Below are positions 1 to 6,638 of a stretch of DNA of 23,866 bases, one piece after another. The stretch covers positions 1 through 23,866 of the forward strand of contig CAZPGS010000008.1 of assembly GCA_964586135.1 (NCBI GenBank), given 5' to 3'. Under the pieces are notes generated by a model. It saw only the letters and a list, made by a program, of their open reading frames with translations, ran no database searches and was not told the DNA's origin. Source of the stretch: WYZ-LMO8 sp964586135 (GTDB lineage: Archaea; Thermoproteota; Methanomethylicia; Nezhaarchaeales; WYZ-LMO8). The position numbers were made by a program, and so were the translations under genes. The first letter of the stretch is position 1. Every line of letters begins with the position of its first letter.

Positions 1-247
1 TCACGAGGTCGTCGGTGCTCTGGTGGATGTGAGTGAACCTGTTGATCTTCTCCCCGGTTAGGTGGGACTTAGCGGTCATCACTTCCTCGTGCTTCGGGTC
101 GTGAGCCAGCTCGTAGGTCATGGCCGCGGAGTTGACGTGTGGCCTAAATACTGGATGCTCGACTATGCTCTCGACCTCCTCGCCCATGAAGTATATCTTG
201 GGCTTGAGCCTCTTCAGGCTCTCTACGTACTCCCTCCCGGTCATCAT
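1..247 (-). CDS. abfD: 4-hydroxybutyryl-CoA dehydratase, N-terminal part (runs off left edge)
   Basis: Reverse-strand reading from ATG at 247 (or the adjacent ATG at 244) gives about 82 residues. They begin MMTGREYVESLKRLKPKIYF and include the segments HVNSAAMTYELAHDP and TGEKINRFTHIHQSTDDLV. These match the conserved N-terminus of 4-hydroxybutyryl-CoA dehydratase/vinylacetyl-CoA isomerase, a [4Fe-4S]- and FAD-containing enzyme of the 4-hydroxyphenylacetate 3-hydroxylase fold. It converts 4-hydroxybutyryl-CoA to crotonyl-CoA in the 3HP/4HB and DC/4HB carbon-fixation cycles and in aminobutyrate fermentation. The iron-sulfur and catalytic residues lie outside the window. The gene starts 18 bases after the LLM oxidoreductase stop on the same strand, so the two are probably co-transcribed. 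The family call is by recognition of the N-terminus only. Confidence 0.85.
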   Translation of the reverse strand, partial: MMTGREYVESLKRLKPKIYFMGEEVESIVEHPVFRPHVNSAAMTYELAHDPKHEEVMTAKSHLTGEKINRFTHIHQSTDDLV

Positions 248-265
248 ACTCTCGTTGCCCTCGCA

Positions 266-1330
266 CTAACTCCTGTAAGAGGGGATTATTTTTCTAGCGA
301 AGACGTCGAGGACGAACTTGGGGTCCGGCCCTAGGTTGACCAGGACGAAGTGCCTCACCCCTGCCCTCACGAACTCCTCCACCTTCCTCGCGCAGTCCTC
401 CGGGGTCCCCACTATCGAGAACTCGACGGCGACCTCGTCCGGGACGTGCTTGCCAAACTCCTCGAATAGCTTGAGGCCCTCTTCCGTGAGGGTCACGCCG
501 GCGTACAAGCCCTCTGGCAAGCCCTTTGGGAGCTCCAACTCGAAGCCTGCTTCTCTAACGAGCCTAGGGGCGAAGGCTATTTGCGCCTTGGCCCTTCTCA
601 CTTGGTTCAGGGCCTCTTCGTAGCTATCCGCTACGGCCGCGTGGACGAATAGGCCGGGCTCGAAGCCGTCTAGAGGCCGCCCAGTTGCCTCAGCGGCCCT
701 CTTTACCTCCTCCAAGTGCCTCCTGTAGGTCCTCGGCCCTAGGGAAACAGGCAGCCAGCCGTCCGCGTACTTAGCCGCGAGCTCGCGCGAGCGGGGCGAG
801 TTGGCCGCGAAGTATATGGGAACTGGGCTCCTCTTAGGCCTCACCTGCAGGAAGGCCCTATTCAGGCTCCAGAACTTGCCTTGGTAACTGACCTCGTCCC
901 TCAGCCAAAGGCCTCGGACTATCTTCGTGAACTCTACGAGCCTCGACAGCGGTTTATCCCATCGTATTCCGAACTGGTCTAGGTTCATTGCCTCTCCGGC
1001 TCCTAAGCCGATGATCAATCTCCCTCGCGATATTTGGTCGACGGTTGCGGTGAGCTGCGCGAAGACCGCGGGGTGAATTCTATGAGGGTCTGAGACGCAG
1101 GTGCCTAGCTCGACCCTCTCGGTCTGAGAGGCTATCGCGGTGAGGATCGGCCAGACGTTCGGCACAACCCCCGTGGGCATCATCAGTAGGTGGTCCGCGG
1201 CCCAGACCGAGTCGAAGCCCGCCTTCTCAGTCCTGACGCCAATCCTTATTAGCGCGTCGACGGGGGCTACGGGGATGGGCAGGAGCTGTCCAAACTTAAC
1301 CCTCTTGCCCGTTACACCCACGACTCTCAC
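266..1330 (-). CDS. F420-dependent LLM-class flavin-family oxidoreductase
   Basis: This is a 354-residue luciferase-like monooxygenase-fold protein (TIM barrel). Family signatures seen are the N-terminal strand KFGQLLP, AGFDSVWAADHLLM, the ELGTCVSDPHRIHPAV segment, RGRLIIGLGAGEAMN and the PVPIYFAANSPRSRELAAKYADGW segment. Archaeal members of this group normally transfer hydride with coenzyme F420, as in Mer and F420-dependent glucose-6-phosphate and alcohol dehydrogenases. The substrate cannot be told from sequence, and it does not look like a strict Mer. Translation starts at GTG 1330. A later in-frame GTG at KFGQLLP would remove about ten residues and is an alternative. An AT-rich box at 1356-1375 lies at promoter distance. 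It is the first gene of a likely operon with abfD. Confidence 0.85.
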   Translation of the reverse strand: MRVVGVTGKRVKFGQLLPIPVAPVDALIRIGVRTEKAGFDSVWAADHLLMMPTGVVPNVWPILTAIASQTERVELGTCVSDPHRIHPAVFAQLTATVDQISRGRLIIGLGAGEAMNLDQFGIRWDKPLSRLVEFTKIVRGLWLRDEVSYQGKFWSLNRAFLQVRPKRSPVPIYFAANSPRSRELAAKYADGWLPVSLGPRTYRRHLEEVKRAAEATGRPLDGFEPGLFVHAAVADSYEEALNQVRRAKAQIAFAPRLVREAGFELELPKGLPEGLYAGVTLTEEGLKLFEEFGKHVPDEVAVEFSIVGTPEDCARKVEEFVRAGVRHFVLVNLGPDPKFVLDVFARKIIPSYRS

Positions 1331-1355
1331 ACCGTGAGTAGTGTTGTACTCCTCA

Positions 1356-1375
1356 ATTTTTTATTTTTTTAAAGC
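1356..1375 (-). promoter_or_regulatory. TATA-like box for the LLM oxidoreductase-abfD operon
   Basis: On the minus strand this is a run of A and T reading CTTTAAAAAAATAAAAAATT. It ends about 25 bases before GTG 1330, which allows a very short leader. It is the most AT-rich stretch near this gene. Confidence 0.55.
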
Positions 1376-1430
1376 TTTGGCAAGCCCTCATGGCGTCGCG
1401 CACGTTACAACTGAAAGCCTTGCCCTTCAG

Positions 1431-1530
1431 NNNNNNNNNNNNNNNNNNNNNNNNNNNNNNNNNNNNNNNNNNNNNNNNNNNNNNNNNNNNNNNNNNNNNN
1501 NNNNNNNNNNNNNNNNNNNNNNNNNNNNNN
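1431..1530. other. Assembly gap (100 N)
   Basis: Exactly 100 undetermined bases lie between the upstream region of the LLM gene and the PiT gene. The round number is the usual placeholder for a scaffold join of unknown length. The promoter of the PiT gene and the true neighbour on either side may be hidden here. Confidence 0.98.
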
Positions 1531-1552
1531 AGCTCCCTAGAGAAGAGGGTCG

Positions 1553-2593
1553 ATGATAGAGCAAGTGCTCTACATAGTCGGGCTAGCGGCCGCGGCCTTC
1601 ATGGCCTTCAACATAGGCGCTAACGATGCCGCGAACCCAATAGACCAAGCCGTCGGCGCAGGGGCGCTGACACTTAAGCAGGGCCTCGTGCTCTTCTCCG
1701 TCTTCACGATAATCGGGGCCCTTCTCCAAGGAAGCTACGTGATCAAGACTCTGGGGAGGGGGATAGTGCCAGAGATAGACATAGTAGGAGCGCTACTGTC
1801 GGTCGCGGCCGCAGGGGCGTGGATACTCACGGCCACCATGCTTCGCTTGCCAATATCCACCTCGCAGAGCATAACCGGCGCCGTGCTGGGCACAGGCGTG
1901 GCGTACGCCCTGATCGGCAAGATTAGCTTTTCCGAGATTAACTGGAGCGTCGTGGTGAGTATAATGCTGAGTTGGGTCACGTCCCCCCTAATAGCCATGA
2001 GCTTAGCAACCCTCTTGTACCTCCCTTCCGCGAAACTCCGCGAATATCTCGTGAGGAAGGGTAGGAGCGAAAAAGTGTTGGTAGCCCTCCACGTGGCCTC
2101 AGTAGCCTTTGCGGCCTATGCCTTCGGGTCGAACGACGTGGCGAACGCCACCGGCGTCTACTTAACGATAACCGAGAAGCAACTCGGATTGCCGACCCAC
2201 GAGACCATGCTCATGCTCTCCCTCTTAGGCGGGGTCTTCATAGCTATAGGCGGCTTCACCCTAGGCAAGAGGGTCGTGCAGACGACCGCCTTCAGGTTAA
2301 CGAGACTGGACCGACCAAGCGGCCTAGCAGCAGGCTTCTCCTTAGCGCTAACAGTTTGGCTCTTCACGACAATCCCTCACGCGTTATGGGGCTTTGGCAT
2401 GCCCATATCGACGACCCATGCGAGCGTCTCGGCAATAATGGGCGCTGGCATCGCGAGGGCTAAGAGTTTGAAGGGGGTCAACGTCAAGGTCGCGGGCTAC
2501 ATAGTGGCCTCGTGGCTCTTGACTGTGCCCGCGACCGTGGGGCTTTCGTCGCTCTTGTACGTTATCGCCCACCAATTCTCGCCCCTATCGTGA
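1553..2593 (+). CDS. pit: PiT-family inorganic phosphate permease
   Basis: This 346-residue polytopic membrane protein has about ten hydrophobic segments. Both PiT signature repeats are visible: FNIGANDAANPIDQAVGAGA near residues 20-40 and AFGSNDVANATGVY near 190-205. Each carries the GxNDxAN core that binds phosphate and cation. A further internal duplication shows in the pair LPISTSQSITGAVLGTG and MPISTTHASVSAIMGAG. The family moves phosphate with H+ or Na+. The first repeat has a proline after the AAN, and two alanines where many homologues have VAN. The ATG at 1553 follows the assembly gap by 22 bases, and an upstream extension cannot be excluded. The next gene is the usual DUF47 partner, 59 bases downstream. 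Confidence 0.93.
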   Translation: MIEQVLYIVGLAAAAFMAFNIGANDAANPIDQAVGAGALTLKQGLVLFSVFTIIGALLQGSYVIKTLGRGIVPEIDIVGALLSVAAAGAWILTATMLRLPISTSQSITGAVLGTGVAYALIGKISFSEINWSVVVSIMLSWVTSPLIAMSLATLLYLPSAKLREYLVRKGRSEKVLVALHVASVAFAAYAFGSNDVANATGVYLTITEKQLGLPTHETMLMLSLLGGVFIAIGGFTLGKRVVQTTAFRLTRLDRPSGLAAGFSLALTVWLFTTIPHALWGFGMPISTTHASVSAIMGAGIARAKSLKGVNVKVAGYIVASWLLTVPATVGLSSLLYVIAHQFSPLS

Positions 2594-2594
2594 G

Positions 2595-2612
2595 AAAAAC
2601 ATATATCTTGGT
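2595..2612 (+). promoter_or_regulatory. TATA-like box before the DUF47 gene
   Basis: An AT-rich stretch directly after the PiT stop includes ACATATATC. It is followed by a GGTGAG ribosome-binding site at 2641-2646, about 7 bases before the TTG start at 2653. This suggests that the DUF47 gene can be transcribed separately from the permease. Confidence 0.5.
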
Positions 2613-2652
2613 AGCATGACGAAACTACAAGCGTCTCATCGGTGAGTAACTT

Positions 2653-3327
2653 TTGACGACTTGGATATGGACTTCCAAGAAGCTCGAGAAGGAAATACTG
2701 TCAAAGTGCTTGGAGCATTGCCTTAAGGTCTCGAGCGTTGTCGAGGGCCTGATCTCCTTGTTAAAGGCTATAGACGAGGGGCGACTCAACGGCTTGACCT
2801 CGACGTTCGCCGAGGTCGTGGAGGCTGAGAGGAAGGCCGACGAGACGAAGAGGGGCTTGATATATGACCTGTCGAGAGCGACCCTGTTGCCTCTCGACAG
2901 GGACTACGTGATGAGGCTCATATTGAGATTAGACGACGTGGCCGATTACTCCAAGGCCGCTGCCAGGAGATTGGTGATAGCCGTCAGGGTGGGGGCTCAC
3001 TTCGATAAGGAGTACGTGATGAAGCTCTCGGACATCGCGCTAAAGCTCCGCGACGCCATGGCCTTAATAGATCGAGCCCTGAGGGAGGTCGTCGAGAACC
3101 CTCAAAAGGCGCTGAGCACGGCAGACGCGATAGAGCGCATCGAGGAGGAGGTCGACGACGTGAGGTCGTCCCTCTTGGAGTACGTGCTCTCGAAGTGCGA
3201 TGAAAAAGGGCCTAAGTGGTGCGCCTTAGCCAAGGAGGTCGTAGACGAAGTGGAGAACTCCGTGGACATGTGCGAAGAAGTAGCGGACATGATAAGGTAC
3301 ATAATCGTCAGCTTGGCATCCGTTTAG
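2653..3327 (+). CDS. DUF47/PhoU-like phosphate transport accessory protein
   Basis: This 224-residue, almost entirely helical protein matches the DUF47 (TIGR00153, PhoU-like) family that is typically encoded next to PiT permeases. It is thought to regulate phosphate uptake. Visible family features are the acidic E-x-x-x-D type repeats EVVEAERKADETKRGLIYDL (about residues 55-75) and IERIEEEVDDVRSSLLEYVL (about 155-175). In PhoU these bind metal clusters. The central segment LRLDDVADYSKAAARRL is also typical. The TTG start is chosen because GGTGAG sits at the right distance upstream and no better start lies in frame. Function is inferred from the family and from adjacency to the permease. Confidence 0.88.
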   Translation: MTTWIWTSKKLEKEILSKCLEHCLKVSSVVEGLISLLKAIDEGRLNGLTSTFAEVVEAERKADETKRGLIYDLSRATLLPLDRDYVMRLILRLDDVADYSKAAARRLVIAVRVGAHFDKEYVMKLSDIALKLRDAMALIDRALREVVENPQKALSTADAIERIEEEVDDVRSSLLEYVLSKCDEKGPKWCALAKEVVDEVENSVDMCEEVADMIRYIIVSLASV

Positions 3328-3579
3328 GCCGTAGAGCAGGCTGGCTAGCAGACTCCGAGGTGACGACGGGGTCAGGACAAGACCTCGTTGCGCGATCGCG
3401 ATGCCCTAACGCTGACCTAATTCGAGGAAGGCCTGATACTCGAGGAGCTCACGAGCGCATTGGCCTAGGGCTGGGGCGACGGCCTTAAAGCGTCGGAAAT
3501 CCTCCCTCAAAGACTCCCTCAACAACCCTTATATACCGCTCGCAAAGGCCCTCTGAAGCGGATTTAGGAGGTGATGGCT
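3328..3579. other. Intergenic stretch with a possible short coding remnant
   Basis: No intact gene is visible here. Around 3395-3467 on the plus strand one frame reads LRDRDALTLT, a stop, then FEEGLILEELTSALA and a second stop. This looks like the tail of a lost protein but is too short to identify. The 3' end carries the TATA-like box and Shine-Dalgarno site of the next gene. Confidence 0.35.
3526..3572 (+). promoter_or_regulatory. TATA-like box and strong Shine-Dalgarno of the winged-helix gene
   Basis: CTTATATACC near 3527-3537 is a good archaeal TATA-like box. AGGAGGTGAT at about 3566-3575 is a near-perfect match to the anti-Shine-Dalgarno tail. Its spacing favours the GTG at 3580 over the GTG (3571) and ATG (3574), which fall inside it. 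Confidence 0.6.
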
Positions 3580-3825
3580 GTGTCCGAGGAGGTCTCGAGG
3601 CTGTTGGGCAACGTGGCCGTGAAGGAGATAATAAACTGCCTCAAGTCGGGGGAGAAGACTGTCAGTGACATAGTCGACCACTTAAACAAGGTATCGCCCA
3701 CGGGCGTGCAACCCTCAACGGTGGAGCTATACCTATGGCTCTTGACTCAGAAGGGCTACGTAGAGGCCAAGGGGTCGGGGCCCACGGCCTTGTACTCACT
3801 GACGGACAAGGGCAAGGCCCTTTAA
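3580..3825 (+). CDS. Small winged-helix DNA-binding protein
   Basis: From GTG 3580 this is 81 residues, and the frame extends three codons upstream to 3571. The pattern VAVKEIINCLKSGEKTVSDI, then VQPSTVELYLWLLTQKGYVE, then YSLTDKGKAL is a compact winged helix. Helix 3 lies around TVELYLWLLTQKG and the wing ends in the common SLTDKGKAL tail of PadR/ArsR-like regulators. It has no extra sensor domain, so it is likely a small dimeric regulator of unknown target. The start is placed at 3580 because the strong ribosome site overlaps the two earlier candidates. It is convergent with the cysteine-cluster gene. Confidence 0.75.
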   Translation: MSEEVSRLLGNVAVKEIINCLKSGEKTVSDIVDHLNKVSPTGVQPSTVELYLWLLTQKGYVEAKGSGPTALYSLTDKGKAL

Positions 3826-3867
3826 GCGAGCTGGGAGGTCGCGAGCGGCGGCTAAAGCGCGTCACTC

Positions 3868-4269
3868 CTACTTCAAGTAGTCCTCGTACAGCCTACTCAC
3901 CAGGCTGAGGAGCGCACCGCCGAGCTCCTTGATTAGCCTTTGGGGTACCGTGCTAGCTCTAGGGCACAGGGGGTCGACCGAAACCCTGTCGCTCTCCTCT
4001 TCGTACACCAGCGGGTATAGGCGGCACCCCTCGGGCCTGTCTGGGTATATCGTGCACGAGTTCGTGGCGGGGTCGAGGAAGAAGCAGTGCCCGTCGACGT
4101 TCCTGAGCCTCGGCATGCGGCCGCGCCTGTCGACGAAGCTCTCTTCGGCGAAGCCCAACTTCTTGATCCTCTCTATGTCCCTCTTGGTCAACGGCATCCT
4201 CGTGTCGTAGCAGCACTTGCCGCAGAAACCCCCGTTGAGCTTACAATTGATGTAGAGAGTCGGGTGCAA
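3868..4269 (-). CDS. YkgJ-type (UPF0153) cysteine-cluster protein
   Basis: This 133-residue soluble protein has the CxxCC pattern of the zinc- or iron-chelating YkgJ family. Cys9, Cys16, Cys19, Cys20, Cys62, Cys72, Cys82 and Cys102 are visible in contexts such as GFCGKCC, GHCFFLDPATNSCTIYPDRP, EGCRLYPL and DPLCPR. The eight cysteines probably hold one metal centre. The molecular role of the family is not established. The TTG start at 4269 is preceded by GAGGG and gives an intact N-terminal cysteine, and no ATG is in frame nearby. The gene is divergent from the sirtuin, with about 84 bases between the two starts, so the promoters are back to back. Confidence 0.82.
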   Translation of the reverse strand: MHPTLYINCKLNGGFCGKCCYDTRMPLTKRDIERIKKLGFAEESFVDRRGRMPRLRNVDGHCFFLDPATNSCTIYPDRPEGCRLYPLVYEEESDRVSVDPLCPRASTVPQRLIKELGGALLSLVSRLYEDYLK

Positions 4270-4307
4270 GCGTGTTCCCTCGCTTCGGGCCCTATAGTAG
4301 AGTGGGG

Positions 4308-4350
4308 CTAAGGGATAAATTTAGCTGAGGCCCTCTTTTATAGTGATGGG
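4308..4350 (+). promoter_or_regulatory. Shared promoter region between the YkgJ-like gene and the sirtuin
   Basis: Two AT-rich boxes occur in the divergent spacer. GGATAAATTTAG (4310-4323) reads TATA-like on both strands, and CTCTTTTATAG (4333-4343) lies just before the sirtuin. A GTGATGGGG at 4343-4350 can act as the sirtuin ribosome site. Confidence 0.45.
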
Positions 4351-4353
4351 GAA

Positions 4354-5118
4354 GTGGGCTTCGTGAGAGAAGTTGAGCAGGTAGCGGGAATGATTTTAGG
4401 GTCCAAGAAGGCGGTGGCCCTGACCGGGGCCGGCATATCGACTGAGAGCGGCATACCGGACTTCAGGGGCCCTCAAGGCCTGTGGAAGCAGATAGACCCC
4501 AGTACGGGCACGATTCAGTTCTTCAGACAGTACCCCGACATCTTCTGGCAGTTCATAGTCAACAGGCTTGAGAGCTTTGTGAGGGCTGAGCCCAACAGGG
4601 CCCACTACGCTTTGGCCGAGCTAGAGAGGATGGGCAAGCTCAGCTCCGTCATAACCCAGAACGTCGACGGCCTCCACTTCAAGGCGGGATCCAGGAACGT
4701 CGTAGAGCTCCACGGGAACATGAGGGAGGCCGTGTGCTTGAGCTGTAGCCGCATTGTCTCCATGGAGGAGGCGATGGGCATGGCCAAGAGGGGCCACTTA
4801 CCGCCGAGGTGTGAGTGCGGAGGCGTGCTAAAGCCGAACGTCGTGCTCTTCAACGAGCCCCTGCCCGAGGAGGCCTATAGGAGAGCGCTCTGGGAGAGCG
4901 GGGCATGCGACTTGATGCTGATCGTTGGCACTTCCTTGCAGGTATACCCGGCGGCCTACTTGCCGGTCATAGCCAAGCGGAGAGGGGCAAAGCTCGCCAT
5001 AGTAAACATGGAGCCGACACCCTTGGACGAAGTCGCCGATGCGGTGGTCTATGCCAAAGCCGGGGAGGCCCTGCCAGCGATAGTCGACATTGTGAGAAAG
5101 GGCTTGGGTCAGGGCTGA
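4354..5118 (+). CDS. sir2: Sir2-family NAD-dependent protein deacylase (sirtuin)
   Basis: This 254-residue protein shows all core sirtuin motifs. The NAD loop GAGISTESGIPDFRG is at about residues 25-39, TQNVD at 101-105, and the catalytic His120 in ELHGN. The zinc ligands are Cys128/Cys131 and Cys153/Cys155 (C-E-C rather than C-x-x-C). FNEPLP is at 166-171, GTSLQVYPAAYLP at 192-204, and NMEPTPLD at 218-225. Crenarchaeal homologues deacetylate the chromatin protein Alba, so a chromatin or metabolic-enzyme substrate is likely but not shown here. GTG 4354 follows GTGATG. The next in-frame GTG at 4363 would shorten the protein by three residues and fits the nearer TATA-like box. Confidence 0.95.
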   Translation: MGFVREVEQVAGMILGSKKAVALTGAGISTESGIPDFRGPQGLWKQIDPSTGTIQFFRQYPDIFWQFIVNRLESFVRAEPNRAHYALAELERMGKLSSVITQNVDGLHFKAGSRNVVELHGNMREAVCLSCSRIVSMEEAMGMAKRGHLPPRCECGGVLKPNVVLFNEPLPEEAYRRALWESGACDLMLIVGTSLQVYPAAYLPVIAKRRGAKLAIVNMEPTPLDEVADAVVYAKAGEALPAIVDIVRKGLGQG

Positions 5119-5244
5119 TGGCTTCGAGGATTCCCTCGATATGGATGTCGGACCCCTCGGGTCGCGGGCGAAGCCTAAGGAATTGGAAGTGGCTAGTGGA
5201 GCGAATTAGAGCCCGGCCGACTTAGTGAGCTGTAGCCCCAGATA

Positions 5245-5301
5245 GTCGATGATGAGCACCGGCTTTGTCGATTAATGAGGGCAGCCGAGCGCTTCTGAGA
5301 C
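5245..5301 (+). ncRNA. Candidate C/D box guide sRNA
   Basis: Within the sirtuin-nuclease spacer there is a perfect C box ATGATGA (5249-5255) and a perfect D box CTGA (5295-5298). They are flanked by GTC (5245-5247) and GAC (5299-5301), which can pair as the outer stem of a kink-turn. A weaker C'-like TAATGAG lies at 5274-5280 and a degenerate D' near 5268-5271. The size, about 55 bases, is normal for archaeal C/D sRNAs. If real, the antisense element is GCAGCCGAGCGCTT just before the D box, and the base paired to C5290 would be 2'-O-methylated. The D' box is poor, so this is a candidate only. Confidence 0.4.
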
Positions 5302-5320
5302 CACAAGGGGCTACTTGCCG

Positions 5321-5336
5321 GCGATAGATTTAAGTG
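5321..5336 (+). promoter_or_regulatory. TATA-like box of the bifunctional-nuclease-domain gene
   Basis: GATAGATTTAAGTGG lies 30-45 bases before ATG 5367. GAGAAGGAT (5357-5365) precedes the ATG as a ribosome site. Together they argue against the earlier GTG at 5334, which lies on the promoter itself. Confidence 0.5.
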
Positions 5337-5366
5337 GTCGAGTGTCGCCCTCTCCCGAGAAGGATA

Positions 5367-5828
5367 ATGGATGATATAGGAGAAGGCCTCGTAGAAGTTA
5401 AGGTCACAGGAGTGGCCATGACCACTACGCCTCAAGGGCCCTTGCCCGTGGCCTTACTCGAAGACTCTCGAGAGAGGGTCCTGCTACTGATCATGGATGG
5501 GGCGCAAGCGCTGAGCATAAAGTACATGATGGATAGAGGGCCCGTGCAAACGACGCACGGCTTCATGCTCGACGTCTTGAACCAGCTAAACGTGAAGGTC
5601 AAGAGGGCAGTTATCTACGGCATGAGCGGCTCGAGATTCTTGACGAAGGTAGCCCTAGAGACGAGCGAGGGGCTCAAGGAGGTCGAGGGCAGGACCGGCG
5701 ACATAGTCGCCCTAGCTTTCATAGCCAACGCGCCTATATTGGTCTCTGACGAGATATTGAACGAAGTGGCCATCAATAAGGAGGAGCTCTACCGACCGCT
5801 CGAAGAGGAGGGACAGGGACCCCCATAG
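5367..5828 (+). CDS. Bifunctional nuclease (DUF151) domain protein
   Basis: From ATG 5367 the product is 153 residues. The open frame extends upstream to GTG 5334, but that start is disfavoured by the promoter position. The protein fits the bifunctional-nuclease/DUF151 fold. It has a strand-rich N-terminus, the helix motif TTHGFMLDVLNQLNVKVKRA around residues 60-80, and the C-terminal GRTGDIVALAFIANAPILVS segment. The last corresponds to the conserved xRPSDAIALAL..API signature, with the usual RPSD replaced by RTGD. Plant and bacterial members have been reported to have DNase/RNase activity. In archaea the role is unknown. It is a single-gene unit ending before an oligo-T run. Confidence 0.8.
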   Translation: MDDIGEGLVEVKVTGVAMTTTPQGPLPVALLEDSRERVLLLIMDGAQALSIKYMMDRGPVQTTHGFMLDVLNQLNVKVKRAVIYGMSGSRFLTKVALETSEGLKEVEGRTGDIVALAFIANAPILVSDEILNEVAINKEELYRPLEEEGQGPP

Positions 5829-5849
5829 GGGGACGAGGCCTAGCACTCC

Positions 5850-5860
5850 ACTTTTTTCCC
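5850..5860 (+). terminator. Oligo-T terminator after the DUF151 gene
   Basis: CTTTTTTCCC (T6 at 5852-5857) occurs 23 bases after the stop at 5828, in the short convergent spacer with the HIT gene. Archaeal RNA polymerase terminates at such U-runs without needing a hairpin. Confidence 0.5.
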
Positions 5861-5881
5861 CAAAGGCCATGGCACTCGAAG

Positions 5882-6388
5882 CTAGCGACTATTAGCTGTT
5901 CGCTCGGCGCTAAGGGGCCTGATCGCGTTGGAGCCCAAAGTGACGAGCTTCTCTCTTATTTTGGCCGCGACCTTCTCCAGCTCGTCGTAATTGCTCCGCT
6001 CGGCGGGCCAGTAGGCCTCGATCCCATCGCCAATCCACCTGGGTATCACGTGCACGTGAACGTGGAATATGTATTGCCAAGCAGCCCTTCCGTTGTTTTG
6101 GAGTATGTTAACTCCCTCAGCCCCTACGGCCTCTTTGACGGCCTTAGCCATTAAGCATGCCACGCCGAAGACGTGAGCGGCCTCTTCGAAGGGCATCTCG
6201 AAAACCGTGTCGTAATGCCTCTTAGGCACGACTAGCATGTGCCCTCTGTTCACCGGGGCGACGTCCATCATCGCCACGCAGACGTCGTCCTCGTAGACCT
6301 TCACGGCCCTCTCGCCACCAGCCACTATCTCGCAGAACACGCACCTCCTACTCGCCCCGGCCAATCTCGCGACCCCCGTCTTCGTCAA
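5882..6388 (-). CDS. HIT-family nucleotide hydrolase
   Basis: This 168-residue histidine-triad protein has the signature HVHVHVIPRW at residues 109-118 (His109, 111, 113, with the middle one the expected nucleophile). The zinc-site pair Cys16-x-x-Cys19 is in CVFCEIV. Also visible are APVNRGHMLVVPKRHYDTV (44-62) and ILQNNGRAAWQ (95-105). It resembles archaeal Hint/Fhit-like enzymes, which hydrolyse adenosine phosphoramidates or dinucleoside polyphosphates. The exact substrate is unknown. TTG 6388 is chosen because AGGAG precedes it by about six bases and no ATG lies upstream of CVFC in frame. About 30 C-terminal residues after KIREKL look non-conserved. The gene is divergent from the phosphatase. 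Confidence 0.92.
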   Translation of the reverse strand: MTKTGVARLAGASRRCVFCEIVAGGERAVKVYEDDVCVAMMDVAPVNRGHMLVVPKRHYDTVFEMPFEEAAHVFGVACLMAKAVKEAVGAEGVNILQNNGRAAWQYIFHVHVHVIPRWIGDGIEAYWPAERSNYDELEKVAAKIREKLVTLGSNAIRPLSAERTANSR

Positions 6389-6638
6389 GCGGCTCCTAGG
6401 CTAGTTGAGGAAGCTCTTAGCAAGATTCTCTCGCTCCCTCTATGAGCTTTGCGGCTTTGCCGGCCTCAGGGCCTGCGTGAAGCTGATCGAGAGCGGAGGC
6501 CAAGACTCCTCGGCCCCTCATGCGAGCCGTCTGCGCAGGGCGGTGAGCGTCGGGCCACTTTCTCGGGATTCATCTCGGAGGGGCTTTGGTGGGAAAGGGT
6601 TTAACGTCGCGCTTCGCTCCCTACTTCTCCGGACCGCT

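Noticed and set aside
1341..1623. Frames running through the N gap
   Set aside because: They consist mostly of undetermined residues and carry no information.
3360..3415. Second C/D box sRNA (GTGACGA ... CTGA) after the DUF47 gene
   Set aside because: The C box has a mismatch, no C' or D' boxes are visible and the flanks do not pair.
6405..6638. Long N-terminal extension of the phosphatase frame from GTG 6405
   Set aside because: The extra 78 residues are serine- and arginine-rich, lack family similarity and overlap the TATA-like box near 6598. ATG 6639 gives the normal family length.
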